Shown: positions 57,115 to 64,000 of the stretch, piece by piece | Position numbering within the stretch: the stretch's first letter is position 1 | Layout of the letters: each line of letters begins with the position of its first letter | Origin: Globodera rostochiensis | Lineage: Eukaryota; Nematoda; Chromadorea; Rhabditida; Heteroderidae | NCBI GenBank assembly: GCA_018350325.1 | Contig: JAEVLN010000015.1 | Coordinates: forward strand, 124,001-188,000 | Direction: 5' to 3' | DNA length: 64,000 nucleotides | Translations under genes and position numbers: made by a program | The notes under the pieces: generated by a model | Told to the model about the DNA's origin: nothing | Database searches by the model: none | Seen by the model: only the letters and a program-made list of their open reading frames with translations

Positions 57115-57640
57115 ACAATTTGTATGCGCCGGAGGGGTCACCAGAAAGTTCGCGATGGCAAAGGCTTTGTGATCACCCCCCCCCCCCCTCCCCCAAAAAG
57201 CTGTGTGCACTTAAGCCTGCCTACTCAATGCGCCGGAGGGGCCAATCCAACAATGCTAACACACAAAGAATGACCCCCAAATGAAGATGATCCTTTATTG
57301 TTCCGTTGTAATAAAATCAATGCGCCGGAGGGGCAGCCATAAATTTTGTGGCAAAGCTAACAAAGAATGTGATCGTTGCCCCCCCCCCCCCCCTCTTCTG
57401 CCTAAAGGGTTAATCTTTAATGCGCCGGAGGGGCCAATTCGGCAAAGCAAACAAAAAAAGAAGAGTGACCAACACATTTGGATTTCATAGTTTTTTAGTT
57501 CCGCCGTTTAGGACAAGTAAATGCGCTGGAGTGGCCAAACAAAGAATTATGACTGCCCCCAAAGCGTGCAAAAGGTTAAGCCGCCTCAATGCGCCGGAGG
57601 GCGGAGCAAAAATGTTTCTCCGTTGCTCAGTTTAATATAA
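57115..57640. repeat. Degenerate ~100-bp tandem repeat (ATGCGCCGGAGGGGCCA)
   Basis: The phrase ATGCGCCGGAGGGG recurs at about 57123, 57229, 57320, 57420, 57522 (altered) and 57588, spaced 65-105 bases. Units share ACACAAAGAATGACC-like DNA, and several have poly-C stretches. It ends about 350 bases before the cassette-exon gene and could be part of its 5' region. Confidence 0.7.
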
Positions 57641-57949
57641 AAAGGTCAGTAGATCGCACGCAGCATGCGCCCTCCCAATTCCCCCCCCCCACACCACACA
57701 TTTTTGTGCCGTGCTCATTCCAGTTGTCCGCGCAATGCTCAATCGGCGGAATCTCCCATCCCCTTGGGCGCCAAAATTTGTTGTTTATTAAGTTTGAACT
57801 AAAAACAGAACAAAGCCTTTTTCGAAATTCCATAAATTTGCAGTGTACCTTATGGCTCCTCAAATTGTTTAGTAGCCAGTTTCTGACACCCATCGCCTCC
57901 CCCACCCCCTGTTTCTCTCAGTTTTCGCAGGCTTAACAAAAAAAATTTG

Positions 57950-57960
57950 GAATTTTCAGC
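57950..57960 (+). promoter_or_regulatory. Candidate trans-splice acceptor of the cassette-exon gene
   Basis: GAATTTTCAG lies about 30 bases before the ATG at 57991, with an in-frame stop between them and no matching donor or exon found upstream. This is consistent with spliced-leader addition and fixes the start. Confidence 0.45.
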
Positions 57961-57990
57961 AATAATCACTTTCCCTACTGACCTTCGAAA

Positions 57991-59738
57991 ATGCTTGCTA
58001 AATTTGTCGATCGACAAGCCAGTGTGGCCGAAGATTATGTCGCCTTCAGCACATGGCTTACTAATGACAACGGATGGAATGAGGATGGCGGAGAGGAGGA
58101 GAATGATGAGGGGTACACCCCCTCCGGCGACTATTCAACTGGAGAGGATTTGCCCTCCGGAGATTTGGAAGGCGGTGAGTTAAATTAATGCGAATTTTCT
58201 CCAATTTAAAAATGTTGAAAATTTTCAGCCGATAAATGGATTGGCAAAACCGCCGGCGATTGGTCGCCAGCGCCCGAAGACGATCGCCCCTCCGGCGATT
58301 TGGAAGGCGGTGAGTTAAATTAATGCGAATTTTCTCTAATTTAAAAATGTTGAAAATTTTCAGCCGATAAATGGATTGGCAAAACCGCCGGCGATTGGTC
58401 GCCAGCGCCCGAAGACGATCGCCCCTCCGGCGAATTGGAAGGCGGTGAGTTAAATTATGCGAATTTTTTTCAATTTAAAACAAAACATTTTAGCCGACAA
58501 ATGGATTGGCCAAACCGCCGACGATTGGTCGCCAGCACCCGAAGACGATCGCCCCTCCGGCGATTTGGAAGGCGGTGAGTTAAATTAATGCGAATTTTCT
58601 CCAATTTAAAAATGTTGAAAATTTTCAGCCGATAAATGGATTGGCAAAACCGCCGGCGATTGGTCGCCAGCGCCCGAAGACGATCGCCCCTCCGGCGATT
58701 TGGAAGGCGGTGAGTTAAATTAATGCGAATTTTCTCCAATTTAAAAATGTTGAAAATTTTCAGCCGATAAATGGATTGGCAAAACCGCCGGCGATTGGTC
58801 GAAAGCGCCCGAAGACGATCGCCCCTCCGGCGATTTGGAAGGCGGTGAGTTAAATTATGCGAATTTTTTTCAATTTAAAACAAAACATTTTAGCCGACAA
58901 ATGGATTGGCCAAACCGCCGACGATTGGTCGCCAGCACCCGAAGACGATCGCCCCTCCGGCGATTTGGAAGGCGGTGAGTTAAATTAATGCGAATTTTCT
59001 CCAATTTAAAAATCTTGAAAATTTTTCAGCCGACAAATGGATTGGCCAGTGGGTTGACGATTGGCCGCACGAAGACGTTCGCCCGTTCGGCGATTTGGCG
59101 GGCGGTGAGTAGAATTTACTGGCAAATGTGCAATTTAAATTCTTAATTTTAGCGGACAAATGGGCGGACAATTCGCTCAATTTTGATGGGATTTATGTTG
59201 ACTCCGATGGGCAATTGGTCTTCGTGATCAAGCATTCTGGAGATGACGGGACGCAGAAGCGCGTGCTTTCGTATCAAGGTGGGATTTTCTTTTTCGAACT
59301 TTTTTTGTTTGATTTTGAATTAAAAACGCGTTACGCCGTTTTGGAGACCCCCCCCCCCCCAATTCAAATCGGGTACCAAAGCCGATCGATTTCGAACAGA
59401 ATCCGAAATTCAAACGTTGGCTAAAATCTTTGAAATTATTTTTGCAAAAAATCAACTGGTTTGAATTCGGATTAAAAGGTTCAAAATCAAGCTGGCACTT
59501 GAGGACCAAAATCACGGATACTTGACCGGCAATTTTTCGATATAAAACCCCCCGGGTTTGATCGGGAAAATGCCAAATGTCCCCCAGTGCCACCTTTTTA
59601 AAATCCTTTAATTAGACAATTCATTCATTTTTTGCTGAATATTTTGTTGTTGCAGAGGCCATGCACATGGACATGGGCGGCGTGTGCGACTTTTTGTTTG
59701 CAAAAATCCAGCAAAAGTTGGGGATGCAGCAACTTTGA
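57991..59738 (+). CDS. Acidic Trp-rich repeat protein encoded by tandem cassette exons
   Basis: Ten exons: 57991-58174, 58229-58309, 58364-58444, 58494-58574, 58629-58709, 58764-58844, 58894-58974, 59030-59104, 59153-59278, 59656-59738; 317 codons. Exons 2-7 are all 81 nt with phase-1 introns on both sides, each encoding a 27-residue unit of the form DKWIGxTAxDW, SPAPEDDRPSGDLEGG; exon 8 is a 75-nt variant. Introns are 49 or 54-55 nt. Exon 1 has a related PSGDYSTGEDLPSGDLEGG end; exon 9 opens DKWADNSLNFDG and has LVFVIKHSGDDG; exon 10 ends CDFLFAKIQQKLGMQQL. Every cassette can be skipped without breaking frame. No signal peptide is seen at this ATG. Intron 9 (377 nt) contains a dispersed repeat and poly-C. 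The family is not recognised. Expansion of identical exons in an effector-rich genome suggests diversifying function, but that is inference. Confidence 0.82.
58229..59028 (+). repeat. Three-exon higher-order repeat (400 bp, two copies)
   Basis: Exon+intron units follow the pattern A-A-B, A-A-B: A units have 54-base introns ending GTTGAAAATTTTCAG, and B exons are preceded by 49-base introns ending CAAAACATTTTAG and carry GQTADDW instead of GKTAGDW. Exons 2-4 and 5-7 start exactly 400 bases apart (58229 and 58629), so a three-exon block was duplicated. Confidence 0.85.
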
Positions 59739-60216
59739 TCGGAAGACAAATGGCCCCTGATCAATCAATCCGATTTTTGTCCGATCACAACTCATATATT
59801 TGTTTTGCCTTCACGTAGGCCGCCCATTATTTGGAAAAAAATGTTTTTCAGAGGCTGACACGGCTTATTCAGTGGAGTTTTTGAATATAAATTAAATTAA
59901 ATTTAAAAAAAGAAGAATTACTGAAGTTAGCTAAGTCTTAACTTTTTGGTTCACTAACAAATTAATTAAAATTTTAAATTTGCGTTTGCCACCGGCGCTG
60001 CTCGGTATGTGCCGCCGTTTCGTTTTTTGGTCGGCGCTTTAAAAACAGAAAATCCATCGCAATTCGTTAAGAAAGTTTTATAGCAAAAAAAAGATAAATA
60101 AAGATGAGAAAATTTAAAATCCCCCCATAAAGCTAATAAAAAGCCGTCAACAACACTCCCACCCACCGAAAAAAAAGAAAAATAGCAAAAACAAATCAAA
60201 AATGACAGCCATAAAA
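59739..60216. other. Intergenic between convergent genes
   Basis: AT-rich spacer between the stop at 59738 (+) and the stop at 60217 (-). No gene is supported; the 84-codon minus-strand frame at 59966-60220 is not believed. Confidence 0.4.
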
Positions 60217-62354
60217 TCACTGATCAACTTTGTCATAAAATGGTGAATTCAAAAATATTCCGAATTTGTCGATGTTGGCCATTTGTTTGTAGATTTGCTT
60301 CATTTGTTCGTCCATCGCGGGTAAACGTTTTTTAAAGTTTTCCCATAAAGTATTGTCTTTTTCTTCATTGGGCAAAATCGAAATGTCTTTTTCATTCTTT
60401 TTAAATTTAGTAAGCATTTTGTCTATTTTATCTCCAACGCTTTTTAATTCGGCTTCTTCTTTTGCTTCATTTTTTTTTGTGTTCATCCACATGTTCTTTA
60501 GCATTTTGTCAAATTTCTCACGAAATGTGCCGCCAGGCAACGGGTTATCGGCATTTAATTCATAATTCAATTCCTCAGCATTTGATAGTTTTGTGTTTTT
60601 AACAAAACTGAAACATTTGTTCAATTTGTATTCGAACGACGAACTGAAGTCTTGGTCAAAAAAGAATTTCGATATTTCGTTCAGTCCTTGCACAATTTGA
60701 GTTAATGTTTTTAATGGCAATTCCTTTGGTTTAAGATAAAACTCAAATTGTGGCTTCACCGCGGGCAATTGTTTAGACAGCGTTTGGTTGGCAGCTTAAA
60801 AATTTTTTGTTAGTAAATTCTGTTTTTGGATTTATTTACTTTAATCGACGGGACCAATAAAAGTCCCCCGGTCACAAAAAACCGGGGCTAATGGACATAA
60901 AAACTTGGAACCATTATAAAGAAGTTTTGGAGCAGCAATTTTGAAAGAACCGCGACCAAATTTCAGTCTCCAAAATTGGGAAAATTCAAATTGCCTGCTC
61001 CCAACTTTATTTTAAATTGAAACTAGAATAGGTATAAGTAAGTAAGTACCTTCAAGATAGACTCGGAACAAATATTCGTACAAAATGTTCAAATATTTGC
61101 TAAATTTTTCGCATTCTTTCTTCTCTTTTTTAATTTTTTTTCCAATGTTTTCACAAATCCAATACTTTTTCATCAAATACAATACGCCAAGATTAGCTTC
61201 GTATTTTTGCACCAAATGTTCTTTTTTCTGATCAAAAGTGAATCCATAAGTTGGTCCGTAATCAATATATTGCAAATCTTTTCCTTTTTCTTGACAAAAT
61301 TGCCCAAAATTGGATTGATCTTTCACAAAAGCGAGGAATAACACATCTTCTTCGACCTAAATGTTTACAAAGAATTTAAAAATATTCTCAAAAACGCCAA
61401 AATAGGCATTTATAGGCACTAGTATGCTATTAAAGAATGTGAATTTTTGATTTGCTGCTTCTCCCCCTGTGTTTAATAGCCATTTAACAAATAAAAATTT
61501 CAGTTTTTGTGTGCGAAACTCAACTCCTACGTGCCAAAAAGTGTGAACCTTACCGGTGTTATACTAACTGTGTTATAAAATGGTGAATTCAAAATTATTT
61601 TAAATTTTGCTTCGTGTTCGCTGTTTTTTCCGACCATATAATGTTTTCCGTAACTATGTACAGATCCTTCTCGACCTAAATTAAACTTAAGTCTTTCAAA
61701 TGCGGCTCCTTCTGTTGCTTCATTTTGCTTTGTATTCGCCAACATTTGCTTCAGCTTTTGGTCAAATTGCTCACGAAGAGTGCCATTTAAATTGGCGACA
61801 TTTAATGCATTCAATTTCGCCTCATTTGATAACATCAGTTCAGCGTGGTCCTTCGTGGTGTCCGGGACAAAAAAGAAACGCGAGAGTTCGCTCAGCTTTT
61901 CCAAAATGTCAATTAGTGTTCCAACTTTCTCAATAAATTGTGTTTCAACTTTCTCATTAAGTTTTGTTCCAACTTTATTACGAAGTATGAACATTGGCTT
62001 CACAATTTGGTCAGCAGCAGCCCCGGTGCCCGCAGCGTAGACTCGGAACAAATATCCGTACAAAATGTCCAAATATTTGCCCAATTTTTCGCATTCTTTC
62101 TTCTCTTGTTTAATTTCTTTTCTAATTTCGGCACATTTCCAATTCTCTCTCATCAAATACATCAAGCCAAGACGGGCCTCGAACATTTGAATCAAATAGT
62201 CTTTTTTTTGGTTAAAATCTAATTTTTTGTTGTGATAGTCATTCGATAGAATGTCGATCTTCAATTTATTCTTTCCTTCCAATTCTTTACAAAACGCCTC
62301 AAAATTGGGCTCATCTTTCACAAAGGCGAGGAATGCATCGTCTTTATCATTGAG
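60217..62354 (-). CDS. Internally duplicated Lys/Glu-rich helical protein, 5' end unseen
   Basis: Exons 62354-61554, 61356-61050 and 60794-60217 join in phase (0, then 1) to 561 codons plus TAA. The protein is two tandem copies of a ~270-290-residue unit. Unit 1 (exon 1) starts DDAFLAFVKDEPNFEAFC, has KKECEKLGKYLDILYGYLFR and FDQKLKQMLANTKQNEA, and ends FKIILNSPFYNTV. Unit 2 (exons 2-3) has VLFLAFVKDQSNFGQFC, KKECEKFSKYLNILYEYLFR, FDKMLKNMWMNTKKNEA and GIFLNSPFYDKVDQ. Unit 2 carries an intron after YLFRVYLE that unit 1 lacks. A secondary reading is two genes, since unit 1 could also run to a stop at 61527; the GTAAGG donor at 61553 in phase favours one. Few cysteines, mostly helical; the family is not recognised. 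The first exon is not found; upstream is the 31-bp satellite. Confidence 0.68.
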
Positions 62355-62634
62355 CTGAGTTTTATTAGAAATTAGTTTTGATATTAAAATGATTAAAAAA
62401 ACCTCCGACTAAAAACACCAAAAAAGTTCCACTGAATTTGATAATAAAATTGAATTGTTCAACCCAACCATCACTCAGGTCCCGGATTTTGGTCCCACCA
62501 GCAGGACCGAGACCAACCGGGACTAAATTTACGCCAGGGTTGTGATTGATATCTGCGGATTTTTCCTCGTTCTGTGGGGTTTGGGAAGGCCAATGACGAT
62601 TTTTTTGGTTTGTAATGCGGTTTTATGGGTTTTC

Positions 62635-64000
62635 GATATCCTTGTTAGAATTTTTGTGGGTTTTCGAGATGTTTGTTAGAATTTTTGTGGGTTTTCGAGA
62701 ATGTTTGTTAGAATTTTTGTGGGTTTTCGAGATGTTTGTTAGAATTTTTGTGGGTTTTCGAGATGTTTGTTAGAATTTTTGTGGGTTTTCGAGATCCTTG
62801 TTAGAATTTTTGTGGGTTTTCGAGATCCTTGTTAGAATTTTTGTGGGTTTTCGAGATCCCTGTTAGAATTTTTGTGGGTTTTCGAGATCCTTGTTAGAAT
62901 TTTTGTGGGTTTTCGAGATGTTTGTTAGAATTTTTGTGGGTTTTCGAGATCCTTGTTAGAATTTTTGTGGGTTTTCGAGATCCTTGTTAGAATTTTTGTG
63001 GGTTTTCGAGATCCCTGTTAGAATTTTTGTGGGTTTTCGAGATCCTTGTTAGAATTTTTGTGGGTTTTCGAGATCCTTATTAGAATTTTTGTGGGTTTTC
63101 GAGATGTTTGTTAGAATTTTTGTGGGTTTTCGAGATGTTTGTTAGAATTTTTGTGGGTTTTCGAGATCCTTGTTAGAATTTTTGTGGGTTTTCGAGATCC
63201 CTGTTAGAATTTTTGTGGGTTTTCGAGATGTTTGTTAGAATTTTTGTGGGTTTTCGAGATCCTTGTTAGAATTTTTGTGGGTTTTCGAGATCCTTATTAG
63301 AATTTTTGTGGGTTTTCGAGATGTTTGTTAGAATTTTTGTGGGTTTTCGAGATGTTTGTTAGAATTTTTGTGGGTTTTCGAGATCCTTGTTAGAATTTTT
63401 GTGGGTTTTCGAGATCCCTGTTAGAATTTTTGTGGGTTTTCGAGATGTTTGTTAGAATTTTTGTGGGTTTTCGAGATCCTTGTTAGAATTTTTGTGGGTT
63501 TTCGAGATGTTTGTTAGAATTTTTGTGGGTTTTCGAGTTGTTTGTTAGAATTTTTGTGGGTTTTCGAGATGTTTGTTAGAATTTTTGTGGATTTTCGAGA
63601 TGTTTGTTAGAATTTTTGTGGGTTTTCGAGATCCTTGTTAGAATTTTTGTGGGTTTTCGAGATCCTTGTTAGAATTTTTGTGGGTTTTCGAGATGTTTGT
63701 TAGAATTTTTGTGGGTTTTCGAGATCCTTGTTAGAATTTTTGTGGGTTTTCGAGATCCTTGTTAGAATTTTTGTGGGTTTTCGAGATCCTTGTAGAATTT
63801 TTGTGGGTTTTCGAGATTTGTGGACCTTTTGTGGGTTTTCGAGACCTTTGTTGGAATTTTTGTGGGTTTTCGAGATCCTTGTTAGAATTTTTGTGGGTTT
63901 TCGAGATCCCTGTTAGAATTTTTGTGGGTTTTCGAGATGTTTGTTAGAATTTTTGTGGGTTTTCGAGATGTTTGTTAGAATTTTTGTGGATTTTCGAGAT
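62635..64000. repeat. 31-bp satellite array, runs off the window
   Basis: About 44 units of 31 bases (TTAGAATTTTTGTGGGTTTT then CGAGAT plus a variable CCTTG, GTTTG or CCCTG). The three unit types are interspersed in short recurring orders. A few units near 63790-63850 are degenerate. The array lies upstream of the minus-strand gene ending at 62354 and may sit in its first intron. Frames inside it are artefacts. Confidence 0.92.

Overview
The window looks like nuclear DNA of a plant-parasitic nematode, most likely a cyst nematode (Globodera/Heterodera group). The background is AT-rich. Genes are small and cut by 20-400 bp GT-AG introns with TTTTCAG/TTTTTAG acceptors, and several start codons lie just behind an unpaired acceptor, as in spliced-leader trans-splicing. 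The gene content agrees: a family-3 pectate lyase with a signal peptide, BTB-BACK-MATH relics, many small secreted cysteine-rich proteins and an ELM2/SANT corepressor. Species is inference. No rRNA, confident tRNA or CRISPR was found. Bacterial-style operons are not expected here; most long uninterrupted frames are repeat artefacts and the real genes were assembled from exons with matching phases.

Layout. 0-3.4 kb (+): 3' part of a modular Cys-rich protein built wholly from phase-0 exons. 3.4-8.7 kb: repeats, including a clean foldback element with an 8-bp target duplication. 8.7-13.35 and 19.4-23.97 kb: two copies of a ~4.6-kb segmental duplication carrying decayed copies of the first gene's 3' end (+) and a related secreted Cys-rich gene (-), intact only in the second copy, which continues to its signal peptide at 24.96 kb. 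Between the copies: repeats and a secreted kringle-like gene (16.4-18.5 kb). 26.7-30.8 kb (+): three tandem small secreted Cys-rich genes, the middle one damaged. 31.3-36.3 kb: BTB-BACK-MATH pseudogenes, one with its first exon inverted. 36.3-40.7 kb: two well-delimited non-autonomous elements, then gene-free DNA. 40.9-43.3 kb (-): pectate lyase plus an adjacent exon resembling the variable domain of cyst-nematode CLE-type precursors. 44.7-51.8 kb (-): a 15-exon CoREST/RCOR-like gene with a 30-bp minisatellite in an intron. 52-57.6 kb: repeats and a Tc1/mariner scrap. 58.0-59.7 kb (+): a gene made of near-identical phase-1 cassette exons arranged as a three-exon higher-order repeat. 60.2-62.35 kb (-): an internally duplicated Lys/Glu-rich gene whose 5' end runs into a 31-bp satellite filling the rest of the window.

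Together this is a fast-evolving accessory region: secreted, repeat-built, duplicated genes (effector-like by style, not by proof) among one conserved chromatin regulator and a dense load of self-similar foldback elements and long G/C runs. The strongest leads are the cassette-exon gene, the modular Cys-rich family with its segmental duplication, and the kringle gene.
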